Below are positions 1-9,510 of a stretch of DNA of 64,000 nucleotides, piece after piece (the stretch's first letter is position 1; each line of letters opens with the position of its first letter). The stretch is from Flavobacteriales bacterium (lineage in GTDB: Bacteria > Bacteroidota > Bacteroidia > UBA10329): NCBI GenBank assembly GCA_021739625.1, contig JAIPBJ010000007.1:1-64000 (forward strand), read 5' to 3'. The notes below the pieces were generated by a model. It did not search any database and was not told where the DNA came from. It saw only the letters and a list, made by a program, of their open reading frames with translations. Both the position numbers and the translations under genes were made by a program.

Positions 1-2110
1 ACGCCTCCTTGGCCTCGGGCGTGGCAGGGTGGTTCTCGGCCACATCCTTGAAGAGGGGCAGGGCGCGTTCGTCCTCGCTCTGGTTGTAGTAGATAAGGCC
101 TATGTTGAGCTTGGCCTTGCGCATATAGTTGCTGTTAGGGTGCTCAGAAATGGTCCGGTCGAACCACTTGAGGGCCTCTGCGGTATTGTCTGTGAAAAAG
201 TAGGTCTCTCCAATCTCGTATTTGGCATCGGCTGCAAAGCCTGTGTTGGGATAATTGTCCAACATGGATTTGAGGGTCTCGGTCTTACTGGCAGATTTGC
301 CCTGAATTCCATAGCAGACGGCTATCTGGAAGATGGCATAGTCCGCGTCTGTGCCTTTCATTCGAAGCGCGCGGTCATAGAATTCGATGGCAAGGCCAGG
401 ATTGCGCTGCAGGTAGTAGCAGTCGCCCGTGCGGATGTGGGCATCGCTGATCCGTGCGTTGTCCTGCCCTGTCAGTTCTGTGAACCTGCGGAACCACGAT
501 GCCGCCTCGGTGTAGTCCTCGCGGTCGAAATGCAGATAGGCCATGCCATAATACGCCATGCCATATTCTGGCAGACGGATGGCCCCTGGCGATTCAATGA
601 AGGCGAGATAGTATTCTTCAGCGGCCTTGGGCTTTTTCATACGGGCGTATGCCTCCCCTTCCCAGAATTTCGCCCGTGCGCTGATATGCGGATCGATGGG
701 ATATTTTTCTGAAAGAAGGAAATATTGAACCGCCCGCTCGAACTTGAGGTCGTGGAACAGTTCTGTGCCACGGGTGTAGGCCACGCGCTGGTATGTGCGC
801 TGCAGCTCGGGGTCTTTCTTCTTGATGCGATCGATGGCATCCAACGCAGATTCATAGTTGCGGGTCACCAGATATATCTTCAGCAGAAAACTGTAGGACT
901 CGTCAATGCGCTCACTCTGGGGATTCTTGGCGATGTATTCGCTGAAGGCCTGCACCGCCTCGTTGTAGGGGTCGAAACTCAGTTCGTAGGCGAGCTTCGC
1001 AAAATTGAACAGGGCGTCTTCTTTCACCTTCTCATCGAATGAGAGCCGCGAGGCCGAGCGGAACGCATTGCGTGCCTGCATCTTCTGCCCGTCCTTAAGG
1101 TGGCAGTCGCCCATGTGATAGTAGGCCAGCTGGGCCATGGCATCCTGTTCGCGAACAACCTGTTCAAAATAGTTGACCGACTTCTGGCAATCTCCTGCGC
1201 GGTAACAGGCATAGCCCAACTTGTAGCGGTCGTCACGGCTGCCTCCCAGTTCGCTCACGGCAGTTTCCAGATGCTGCACGGCTCTGCCGTAGCGCTCCAG
1301 ATTGTAGTTCGCCTCTCCCAACATGCGGTGCACCTCGCCTGTCTTGTCCTTGGCGAAATCCTTTTTCAGCAAAGACTCACCATAGGCGATGACCTCTTCA
1401 TGTTTCTGCTGTCGGTAGAGGATCTGCAAGATGTAGAACGGGACCGTGTTTCCGAAAAGTGCATCGCCCTCCAGTTCGCGGAAGCCTTGCAGGGCCATCT
1501 CATTATTGTCCTGACGGTAGAGGATATAGGAGTTGTAATAGATGGCGGGCGAGCGGTACTTCCTGCCTCCCTTCATCACATGGGCCAGTTCGGCCTGTGC
1601 TTCGCGATACTGCTCCTGTTGAAAGTGTGCGTAGCCTTTCTTGAAGTAGTATTCCTCCAGATACGCCTCGTCCAGTTCGTGGGGATCAACCTTGGCGAAC
1701 TCGTCCGTCACGGCCTTGAACCGCTTTTTGGTGAAATGGCTGCGGCCCAGATGGAAATGGGCATCCACAGACTTGGGGTGCTCAGGATGGTCTGTTGCGA
1801 AGACCTCCATCAGCAGCTCGCCATCGGGGTTGAACAGTTCCAGACCGTCCAAAGCTGCATAGAACTCGGCATTCTCAATGAAGATGGACGGCAGCTCATC
1901 GGCACGGTGCAGCGAGCGGTCGAACCGGTGCTGCGCCACGGCATACTTCTGTTTCTGCTGATGCTCAAGGGCCACATCATACTCACGCAAGGCTCCGTTG
2001 TCATTGGCCACGCGCTGGGCATTGACATCTGATTTCAAAAATGCACAAAGCGTGACGGCCATCATGGCAGCGGCTTTCAGCAGTATGTAAGGGCTGTGCA
2101 GGGGGTGCAT
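1..2110 (-). CDS. TPR-repeat protein (partial, runs off the window edge)
   Basis: Reverse-strand translation from ATG at 2110 is open to base 1 (MHPLHSPYILLKAAAMMAVTLCAFLKSDVNAQ...), with many TPR-like helices (YYNSYILYRQDNNEMALQGFRELEG; AIFQIAVCYGIQGKSASKTETLKSMLDNYPNT). Not in the ORF track, probably because it has no stop in the window. Confidence 0.85.
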   Translation of the reverse strand, partial: MHPLHSPYILLKAAAMMAVTLCAFLKSDVNAQRVANDNGALREYDVALEHQQKQKYAVAQHRFDRSLHRADELPSIFIENAEFYAALDGLELFNPDGELLMEVFATDHPEHPKSVDAHFHLGRSHFTKKRFKAVTDEFAKVDPHELDEAYLEEYYFKKGYAHFQQEQYREAQAELAHVMKGGRKYRSPAIYYNSYILYRQDNNEMALQGFRELEGDALFGNTVPFYILQILYRQQKHEEVIAYGESLLKKDFAKDKTGEVHRMLGEANYNLERYGRAVQHLETAVSELGGSRDDRYKLGYACYRAGDCQKSVNYFEQVVREQDAMAQLAYYHMGDCHLKDGQKMQARNAFRSASRLSFDEKVKEDALFNFAKLAYELSFDPYNEAVQAFSEYIAKNPQSERIDESYSFLLKIYLVTRNYESALDAIDRIKKKDPELQRTYQRVAYTRGTELFHDLKFERAVQYFLLSEKYPIDPHISARAKFWEGEAYARMKKPKAAEEYYLAFIESPGAIRLPEYGMAYYGMAYLHFDREDYTEAASWFRRFTELTGQDNARISDAHIRTGDCYYLQRNPGLAIEFYDRALRMKGTDADYAIFQIAVCYGIQGKSASKTETLKSMLDNYPNTGFAADAKYEIGETYFFTDNTAEALKWFDRTISEHPNSNYMRKAKLNIGLIYYNQSEDERALPLFKDVAENHPATPEAKEA

Positions 2111-2212
2111 CTTCTTCCGTGCTAAAGTAGAGGGGTGCCGAAGGCCACACCTTTCGTCATTGGTGGACTTATGAACGCGGAAGTGTTCAAATTATTGGGA
2201 ATCCCTATTGTA

Positions 2213-2240
2213 TTCAAGGTTCAATGTTCAACGTTCGAGA
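2213..2240. repeat. heptamer repeat (4 units)
   Basis: TTCAAGG|TTCAATG|TTCAACG|TTCGAGA. Confidence 0.65.
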
Positions 2241-2355
2241 AATTTGACCGTGACGGTGCGACCAAATAAGAGAATGGGTCAGAAAATGCCCCATTCGATA
2301 TTGTGATCTCCTACGCGCCACTCTGAAATCTTGCCTGCTATCTTTGGCCTCCACG

Positions 2356-3060
2356 ATGGAAGAGCAGGAACACGTGATCAAGCTGTCGGATGTACGGGTG
2401 TATGTCCGTGAGAATCTGGTGCTGGACAAGGTCTCGTTCGCAGTGGAGCGAGGAGAATTCATCTATCTCATCGGTCGCACAGGCAGCGGTAAGAGCAGTC
2501 TGATGCGGACCCTCTATGCCGACCTGCCTATGCGCGAAGGCGAGGGTTTTGTGGCGGGTCATGCGCTCAAGGACATCCCTAACAAGGAGGTTCCGTTCCT
2601 GCGCAGAAAGCTGGGTATCGTATTTCAGGATTTTCAATTGCTCACCGACCGCTCGGTGGAGGAGAATCTCAAGTTTGTGATGCGCGCCACGGGCTGGACC
2701 GACAAGCAGAAAATGGACGACCATGTGGACGAGCTTCTTGCGATGGTGCAATTGCCGACCGGATCGCGCAAGAAAATGGCGACACAGCTCTCCGGAGGCG
2801 AGCAGCAGCGCGTGGCGGTGGCCCGTGCACTTGTCAATAGTCCGGAGGTCATCCTTGCTGATGAGCCCACTGGCAATCTTGATCCCGAAACATCAGAGGG
2901 CATTCTTCAGCTCTTCATCGACATCACGGCCAAGGGAACAAGCGTCATTCTGGCCACGCACAACTATTCTTTCTTCGAGAAGCATCCCGCCCGGACACTC
3001 AAATGCGAGAGCGGTTATCTGGTCGACACGCAGCAACGTGTAGGCCCTGAGGACTTCTGA
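2356..3060 (+). CDS. ftsE: FtsE-like ABC transporter ATP-binding protein
   Basis: Walker [10 protein letters not shown], signature [16 protein letters not shown], Walker [22 protein letters not shown] box upstream. Confidence 0.85.
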   Translation: MEEQEHVIKLSDVRVYVRENLVLDKVSFAVERGEFIYLIGRTGSGKSSLMRTLYADLPMREGEGFVAGHALKDIPNKEVPFLRRKLGIVFQDFQLLTDRSVEENLKFVMRATGWTDKQKMDDHVDELLAMVQLPTGSRKKMATQLSGGEQQRVAVARALVNSPEVILADEPTGNLDPETSEGILQLFIDITAKGTSVILATHNYSFFEKHPARTLKCESGYLVDTQQRVGPEDF

Positions 3061-3082
3061 GGTCTGGCTGGCCAAGGCCGGG

Positions 3083-3631
3083 TCATCTAAGGCTGCTCAG
3101 CAGATAGACCACTACAGAGAGCATCATTCCCAGAATCCCGAGAATGACCACCGGGCTGATCCGTGTGAGGGCAGGGGAGGCCGCCTTGTCGGGCCTCACC
3201 GTGAGGATAAAGTCGCTGAAAAGTTGGCGATAGAGCTTCCATAGTCCTGAGTGTTGCTCAGTACTTATGCGTGCATGGGCCAACCAGAGGGCAAAGATGC
3301 TTCCCAGTGCAATGAGGCAGCACAGCAGGGCAAAGACTGTCAGTTCACGGTCATCGGTGCTGCGCCTGCGCTGTTGGGCTGAGAGGCGAGCGAGGGTCTC
3401 GTCATACGAAGCGAATATCTCACCATCGAGCGCAATGAGGGCCGCTTTGACAGAATCGGCCTGCAGAGCCGCAATCGCAGAACTGTCTGAGGCCAGTCTG
3501 TCCAGCTCTTCGTGAAGCGTGGCCCGCGTGTGCAGCAGCAGGTGGCGAGTCCCTATATCGGCCATTGCCGACAGGTTGGCCGCCAGCAGAAACAGAGTGA
3601 GTAGGAAGGCCGAGGAGCGCATTGGAGCCAT
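3083..3631 (-). CDS. hypothetical membrane protein with N-terminal signal and two later TM segments
   Basis: 182-aa ORF with hydrophobic N-terminus and two further hydrophobic segments. Confidence 0.6.
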   Translation of the reverse strand: MAPMRSSAFLLTLFLLAANLSAMADIGTRHLLLHTRATLHEELDRLASDSSAIAALQADSVKAALIALDGEIFASYDETLARLSAQQRRRSTDDRELTVFALLCCLIALGSIFALWLAHARISTEQHSGLWKLYRQLFSDFILTVRPDKAASPALTRISPVVILGILGMMLSVVVYLLSSLR

Positions 3632-3674
3632 AGTGTCCTGACGTGGCGGCCGAGAACGGCAAGATGGGGAAGTG

Positions 3675-3749
3675 TGAGCATTACTGGATTCGAACCAGTG
3701 ACCCCCACCCTGTCAAGGTGGTGCTCTGAACCAACTGAGCTAAATGCCC
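3675..3749 (-). tRNA. tRNA-Val(GAC)
   Basis: Cloverleaf GGGCATT-TAGCTCAGTTGGTTCAGAGC-ACCACCTTGACAGGGTGG-GGGTC-ACTGGTTCGAATCCAGT-AATGCTC; anticodon loop TTGACAG. Confidence 0.93.
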
Positions 3750-3760
3750 ATCTGTGGGTG

Positions 3761-3768
3761 CAAATGTA
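3761..3768 (-). promoter_or_regulatory. Bacteroidota -7 box TACATTTG upstream of tRNA-Val
   Basis: TACATTTG on the minus strand, 11 nt before the tRNA 5' end. Confidence 0.6.
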
Positions 3769-3937
3769 GTTTTCCCGCCCTTGATTCCGATCGGATTTTT
3801 CAATCCGCCTGCTGAAGGCATGAGTTCGATGAATTTCTATGTTCCAGTCACATCATCGACATAAATTGACGAAGGTCAATTCCGCCCATGTCCGTACATT
3901 CGCCCCCAACGGGCGTTTCACCGTAATTCATAAAAGA

Positions 3938-5740
3938 ATGAGAGCATTTCAACCTGTCTGTGCGTTCGTCATCGTATGCATCTCAGGCATCCTTGCGGCT
4001 TCGGCTCAGAACAACGTGGGCGTTGGCACCACGACACCCGACACCAGTGCCATCCTCGATATCTCGGCCCAGGACCGTGGCGTACTTGTGCCACGCACCG
4101 ACACGCTGAGCATCTCTGGCCCGGCCACCGGCCTGCTCATCTATACGCCTACTGACAGTGCGTTCTGGTATTTCGATGGCATCTATTGGCGTTCGGCATT
4201 CGGGCCGCAGAGCCAACTTCCCCTTCAGCTTCCAAACGGCATCTTCGGACAGACCCTGCATTGGGACACTATCACCAACGTGGGCTGGACGGCCAACAGT
4301 TTCCTATGGAACAGCGGGCAGCAGATAGGGGTGAACAACATCACGCCTGACAGCAGTGCCATTGTTGACATCCGTTCGCGAGAAATGGGTTTCCTGCCAC
4401 CCCGCATGACGGAGGCCGAACGTGATGCCATCAACAATCCCGCATCCGGACTCATCGTTTTCAACCTTACCGATAGTACGCTCGACATCTATAACGGAGC
4501 TTGCTGGCTTCCATCTTTCCTTCAGAACTGTGACGATTGCGGCATCACGGCCACACCAAGCAGCACAGCGGGCACCATTGACCGCGTGGTGGCCGACTCG
4601 GTGCAGTTGCAGGTGGCCATCAACCAGTTCAACGGAGTGCCTCAGAACATCGCATTCAACCTGCTGACACAGCTTCCAGCAGGTGTCACGGCCACGTTCA
4701 GTTCAAACCCGACATTCGGCAGCAGCACGGTGGATGTGACTTTCCACGCTACGCCTTTCGCACCTGCCGGCACTTTTCCCATTGTGATCCAGGTGCTCTG
4801 CGGCAGCAGCACCATCAACATCATCTACTCGCTCACCATCCTGCCATGTTATGTGGTGGATGCAATCAACAGCGTTGACAACTACGATCTTAGCGTGGAA
4901 CTTTATATCGCCCATCCTACTGCACCTACCAACCAGCCGGTCTGTGTGGTGAGCAACATCAATCCGGGCGTGCTCATCAGCAGCCCTGACGTGGCGGTTC
5001 CGGCCTACACCACAGGCAACTTGCCAGCGGGTTCTCTGGTGGCGATCGTGAATGCCGGCAACATCATCGGCAAGGGCGGTGATGGGGGCGATGCCTACGA
5101 CCCGGCCCTGGGTTGGACAGGTGCCGGCATCAATGGTGGCACGGCCATCGACCTGACCTTGAGTGCCGACATCGTGAACAACTTCAACATCTTCGGTGGT
5201 GGTGGTGGTGGCAATGCTCTGGCATTTGCCATCAGCACCGGAAATCTGATTCCTCCTCCTGCACCTGCCTTCGGGTTCTTCATTGGATCTGGTGGCGGTG
5301 GTGGTGCCGGTGGCGGTCTTGGTGGCACACAGCCTCCGGGTCTCATCGGTCTGTCGTGGTACACTCAGGGTGGTGATGCCACGAGCGGTCAGTTCGGAGT
5401 GCATGGCATGGGTGGAATCCTCAATTTCCCGATTCCGTTCACCGTAGGTCCTGCACAGGTGCTGCTCAACCCGAATACCATTGGTGGCAATGGCGGTCCT
5501 TACGGCTATCCAGGAACTTCAGGTCTTTTCCAACTCACCATTGATGTGAATGTCATCGTGAATATTCCGTTCATCGGCAATGTGGTCATCCCGGTGGTGT
5601 CCAACCTCAGTATTCCGATCCCGGTCACGCCTCCTGCGGTCGGGCAGGGAGGATATGCCGTGAAACGAAACGGATTTACCACTACAATACCCGACAACCT
5701 TTACAATACATCATTCCTACGGGGTCAGGTTGGGCCGTAG
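3938..5740 (+). CDS. secreted surface protein with two tail-fiber-like 'GVGTTTPDTSAILDIS...GVLVPR' modules and a C-terminal glycine-rich domain
   Basis: Signal peptide MRAFQPVCAFVIVCISGILAASAQ; glycine-rich runs GGGGGGNALAFAI and GSGGGGGAGGGLGG. An upstream in-frame ATG exists at 3839. Confidence 0.8.
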   Translation: MRAFQPVCAFVIVCISGILAASAQNNVGVGTTTPDTSAILDISAQDRGVLVPRTDTLSISGPATGLLIYTPTDSAFWYFDGIYWRSAFGPQSQLPLQLPNGIFGQTLHWDTITNVGWTANSFLWNSGQQIGVNNITPDSSAIVDIRSREMGFLPPRMTEAERDAINNPASGLIVFNLTDSTLDIYNGACWLPSFLQNCDDCGITATPSSTAGTIDRVVADSVQLQVAINQFNGVPQNIAFNLLTQLPAGVTATFSSNPTFGSSTVDVTFHATPFAPAGTFPIVIQVLCGSSTINIIYSLTILPCYVVDAINSVDNYDLSVELYIAHPTAPTNQPVCVVSNINPGVLISSPDVAVPAYTTGNLPAGSLVAIVNAGNIIGKGGDGGDAYDPALGWTGAGINGGTAIDLTLSADIVNNFNIFGGGGGGNALAFAISTGNLIPPPAPAFGFFIGSGGGGGAGGGLGGTQPPGLIGLSWYTQGGDATSGQFGVHGMGGILNFPIPFTVGPAQVLLNPNTIGGNGGPYGYPGTSGLFQLTIDVNVIVNIPFIGNVVIPVVSNLSIPIPVTPPAVGQGGYAVKRNGFTTTIPDNLYNTSFLRGQVGP

Positions 5741-5804
5741 AGATTACTGCGAAATGCATTGAGCTCTCCGCCTTTGGCCGATCGGTTGGTGAATAACGTA
5801 TAAT

Positions 5805-5832
5805 GATTGGCGATTGCAGATTTACGATTTGA
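5805..5832. repeat. heptamer repeat (4 units)
   Basis: GATTGGC|GATTGCA|GATTTAC|GATTTGA, followed by AAACAGATG repeats. Confidence 0.65.
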
Positions 5833-5846
5833 AACAGATGAAACAG

Positions 5847-6422
5847 ATGAAAAAGTTCACACTCTTGCCGTTGATGCTCCTATCAGTGGCTGTGTTCGCT
5901 CAGGGAGCCTTTGAAGGGGTTATTACCATGACCACCACCAATGCCGAAATAAAGGAGACCACCGAGGTGACTTGGTACTTGAAAGGGGAACGCAGTCGCA
6001 TGGACATGCGCTCCACAACACCCGACTACACCACGGAATATGCGCTCATCAGCGATGCAAAAGGCATGGACATGGTGGCGCAGGGCCAGGTGACCCCGGT
6101 CCCGGCCAGCGAGATTCACACATCGAATGCCACCATGACCCTGCTTGAAGAGAGCAAAGGCCAACGTGTGAATGGTTTCGATTGCATCAAGCGCACCTAT
6201 ACGGACGGCACCAATGACATCACCTATTGGCTGGCCACAGGCACAGGCATCGGTTTCAACGACCTGCCCTTGTTCCTTAGAAGGAACATGCCGCGCCTGG
6301 ACCCGGATCAGTTTCCAGTGAAGATGGAGAAGCGCGATGCCGAGGGAAGGGTCCTGATGACGCAGGATGTTGCCAGTGTAAGAACGCAGATCGTGGAGGA
6401 CAGGCTTTTTGAGCGGAGGTAG
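5847..6422 (+). CDS. DUF4412-like secreted protein
   Basis: Signal peptide MKKFTLLPLMLLSVAVFAQG; FEGVITMTTTNAEIKETTEVTWYLKGERSRMDM resembles the DUF4412 family. Confidence 0.65.
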   Translation: MKKFTLLPLMLLSVAVFAQGAFEGVITMTTTNAEIKETTEVTWYLKGERSRMDMRSTTPDYTTEYALISDAKGMDMVAQGQVTPVPASEIHTSNATMTLLEESKGQRVNGFDCIKRTYTDGTNDITYWLATGTGIGFNDLPLFLRRNMPRLDPDQFPVKMEKRDAEGRVLMTQDVASVRTQIVEDRLFERR

Positions 6423-6444
6423 CCGATCATGACCCACCTTGAAG

Positions 6445-6468
6445 AACGGCCTTGCAGGGCCGTTTTTT
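6445..6468 (+). terminator. Rho-independent terminator
   Basis: AACGGCC-TTGCAG-GGCCGTT followed by TTTT. Confidence 0.75.
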
Positions 6469-6502
6469 GTTGAAGTTTGTCTCCATTTCCAATCCAACGA
6501 CC

Positions 6503-7651
6503 ATGAAGAAATTACTGAGCATCCTCAAATGGCCTGTCGCCATCATCGTGCTACTTGTCGGGGTGACCTATTTCACAGGCAATCAGTTCCTGCTCAAAGG
6601 CGTGTGGGCGGCCTATCTGCATGGCAACACCTCGGCCACAATAGGCGATGCGCGGTTCTTTGACACCCGCAAGGTGGAGGCCGGGCAACCAAAGCCGTGG
6701 AAGGTTTCTCAGACTCTCGGGCAATGGCCTCTGAGCCCAGAGCTTCGTCAAACGCTTGAGGAGACGCAGTCTGTGGCATTCCTGATCCTGCAGGGAGGGG
6801 AAATTATTGTAGAGGAATACTGGGACGGATATGGCGAGGCATCGCGCAGCAACTCTTTCAGCGCGGCCAAGAGCATCACCACCATGCTCACGCAGTGCGC
6901 CATACAGGATGGTCTTATAGATAGTTGGGATCAGAAGGCGAAGGACTTTCTTCCAGAACTGAAAGGCGAATTTGCTGATGAACTTACCCTGCGCCACCTG
7001 AGCACCATGACGGCCGGCCTGGATTTCAACGAGCATTATACCAATCCGTTCGACATCACCGCCAAGCTCTATTACGGCTCCGATGCGGAGAAACTGATGC
7101 TGGAGAATGTGCCCGTGATCAGCAAGCCCGGTACTTACGAGTATCAGAGCGGGGCCACGCAGCTGTTGGGCCTTGCGGTGATGAAAGCCACTGGCAGGCC
7201 GCTGGCCGAATATGCCTCCGAGAAACTGTGGAGGCCTCTGGGAGCCATTCATGATGCAGAGTGGCATGTGGATGGCAATGGGAACGAACTGGCCTTCTGC
7301 TGCTTCAATACCAACGCCCGCGACTTCGCCCGCTTCGGGCAGATGATGCTGCAAAAGGGCAACTTCAATGGCAAACAGATATTGGACAGCAGCTTTGTGG
7401 AGATGGCCGTGCAACCCTTTGCAGTTCCGTACTATGGGCACGGCTATTGGATTTATCCTGACGAGGGCACGCAGGTGTTCTACCAGCGCGGCATCCTTGG
7501 GCAGTATATCATCACCATTCCCGAATACGATCTTGTGGTAGTGCGCCTCGGCCATGTACGGCTCGGAACGGACGACCACCATTCCTTGGATTTCAAGGTC
7601 ATGGTCAGAGAGGTGCTTGGGATGATGCGTGGGAGCGTGGAACTGATTTGA
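6503..7651 (+). CDS. beta-lactamase-family serine hydrolase (class C-like)
   Basis: SxxK motif SAAKSITTML; YQSGATQLLGLAVMKATG; C-terminal HGYWIYPD. Confidence 0.82.
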   Translation: MKKLLSILKWPVAIIVLLVGVTYFTGNQFLLKGVWAAYLHGNTSATIGDARFFDTRKVEAGQPKPWKVSQTLGQWPLSPELRQTLEETQSVAFLILQGGEIIVEEYWDGYGEASRSNSFSAAKSITTMLTQCAIQDGLIDSWDQKAKDFLPELKGEFADELTLRHLSTMTAGLDFNEHYTNPFDITAKLYYGSDAEKLMLENVPVISKPGTYEYQSGATQLLGLAVMKATGRPLAEYASEKLWRPLGAIHDAEWHVDGNGNELAFCCFNTNARDFARFGQMMLQKGNFNGKQILDSSFVEMAVQPFAVPYYGHGYWIYPDEGTQVFYQRGILGQYIITIPEYDLVVVRLGHVRLGTDDHHSLDFKVMVREVLGMMRGSVELI

Positions 7652-7727
7652 GCCTGAACGTGGCCGCACCTTTTGTCCATGCCCCGAAATGGCCCGTTAC
7701 AATTGACACTTAATCGATACTTGAATC

Positions 7728-8720
7728 ATGACCAATAGAATCGCTTGCATTTTAGCCTTGCTGTCTGTCGCACTGCTCTCATCGTGCGATGTGGTGCAAC
7801 CGCCCTATTACGGCTGCATCGATCCGTTGGCAGAGAATTTCAATCCTGATGCCACCCACGATGACGGCTCGTGCGTTTTCGACCCATCGCTTTTCAAGGG
7901 CTGCATGGATACGGTGGCCACCAACTATGACCCAGCAGCGGTCGTGGGCGACTGCCATTGCATCTATGTTGGGGTGCGCAAACTGTTGCTCGAGGAGTAT
8001 ACAGGCCATACTTGCGGCAATTGCCCCCGTGCTGCTGCCGAATTGAAATCGCTGATCTGCCAATGGGGCGACCGTGTGGTGCCCATTGCGGTCCATGCAG
8101 GATTCTTCGCCCTGCCACAGCCCGGCAGTAGCATGTATGCCCCTGATTTCCGTACTCCCGAAGGCAATGCATTCAATGAACTCTTCGGCAACAGCGCACA
8201 GGGTCTGCCCAATGGACTTGTGGACCGCAAAAGCATCGGAGGCGGATACCCGCAGGGGCACACGTCATGGGCGGCACAGGTCTCCGCCATCCTCGCGCTT
8301 CCCCCCGATGCGCTCATCGACATCCAGAACACCTATAGCGAGGCATCGCGCACTGTCAATGCCAGCATCGACATATCGGTTGTCAGTGCCTTGGGCGATG
8401 GGCCCTATTTGGTCATTGTATCGCTCACCGAGGACAGCATCATCGGTTGGCAGAAGGACTATGAGCTGAACGACCCCGTCAACGGAGAGAACATAGAGGG
8501 TTATGCGCACATGCACATGCTGCGCAGGAATTTCAATGGCACCTGGGGCGAGCAGGTGGGCGGAGGCGGAAGTCTGGCAGCCGGGCAGGTGGTCAATGTC
8601 TCCTATTCGCTGCAGTTGGACGGGCTTTGGAATGACCGCCAGTGCAACGTGGTGGCCTACCTCTACCGCGAATCGGACAAGCAGGTGATCCAGGCCGAGA
8701 TACGGCCGGTCAGAGAGTGA
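7728..8720 (+). CDS. Omp28-like lipoprotein
   Basis: Lipobox LLSSC; LLLEEYTGHTCGNCPRAAAELKSL...VVPIAVHAGFFA typical of Omp28-related proteins. Confidence 0.75.
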   Translation: MTNRIACILALLSVALLSSCDVVQPPYYGCIDPLAENFNPDATHDDGSCVFDPSLFKGCMDTVATNYDPAAVVGDCHCIYVGVRKLLLEEYTGHTCGNCPRAAAELKSLICQWGDRVVPIAVHAGFFALPQPGSSMYAPDFRTPEGNAFNELFGNSAQGLPNGLVDRKSIGGGYPQGHTSWAAQVSAILALPPDALIDIQNTYSEASRTVNASIDISVVSALGDGPYLVIVSLTEDSIIGWQKDYELNDPVNGENIEGYAHMHMLRRNFNGTWGEQVGGGGSLAAGQVVNVSYSLQLDGLWNDRQCNVVAYLYRESDKQVIQAEIRPVRE

Positions 8721-8829
8721 TGTTGGCGCACGCAATGGGCGGATCGGGGCTCACTTTTCCGGCTTCATCGCATTTTCATGCGGCCCCCTTCGTGGATATG
8801 GACCTTTGCCCTTTCGATTTCCGATCACA

Positions 8830-9510
8830 ATGAGAATACTGGTAGTAGAGGATGAGCCCAAAGTAGCAGCCTTCATCACGCAGGGACTACAGGAGAGCGG
8901 CCACGAGGTGCGCATCGAGTATGATGGGCTGATGGGTAAGAGAACTGCACTGAAGGAGGAGTTCGATGCGATGATTTTCGATATCATCATGCCCGGCATC
9001 AACGGGGTTGAACTGTGCAGGGCGGTGCGCGAGCATGGCATATCCACCCCGGTGCTGCTGCTCACCGCGCTAGGCACCACAGAGGACAAGGTGAACGGGC
9101 TCGATGCCGGAGCGGACGACTATCTGGTGAAGCCATTCGAGTTTCAAGAACTGCTGGCAAGGTTGCGGTCGCTCGGTCGCAGGGGAATTGGCATCGAGGC
9201 CGCGCCCAACACGCTCTCCTATCACGATCTGGAGTTGGACATCAGTCGAAAAATGGCGATCCGCGGTGGCAAGGAGATCCCCCTCACCGCCAAGGAGTTC
9301 GGCCTTTTGGAATATCTCATGCGCAACCGCGAGCGTGTGCTTTCGCGCAGCCAGATCTCGGAAAAGGTTTGGGACATCCATTTCGACACGGGCACCAACG
9401 TTGTCGATGTGTACATGAACCTGCTCCGAAAAAAAATAGACCGTGACCATGCCGATAAGCTCATTCACACGCGGGTGGGCCACGGCTATGTGCTTCAGCT
9501 TGCAAAATGA
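8830..9510 (+). CDS. OmpR-family response regulator
   Basis: MRILVVEDEPKVAAFITQGL...DYLVKPF...winged-helix C-terminus. Confidence 0.92.
   Translation: MRILVVEDEPKVAAFITQGLQESGHEVRIEYDGLMGKRTALKEEFDAMIFDIIMPGINGVELCRAVREHGISTPVLLLTALGTTEDKVNGLDAGADDYLVKPFEFQELLARLRSLGRRGIGIEAAPNTLSYHDLELDISRKMAIRGGKEIPLTAKEFGLLEYLMRNRERVLSRSQISEKVWDIHFDTGTNVVDVYMNLLRKKIDRDHADKLIHTRVGHGYVLQLAK

Noticed and set aside
29-2032. Plus-strand ORFs 29-712, 725-1042 and 1100-2032
   Set aside because: Antisense shadows of the minus-strand TPR gene, which is open across the whole region with a sensible protein sequence.
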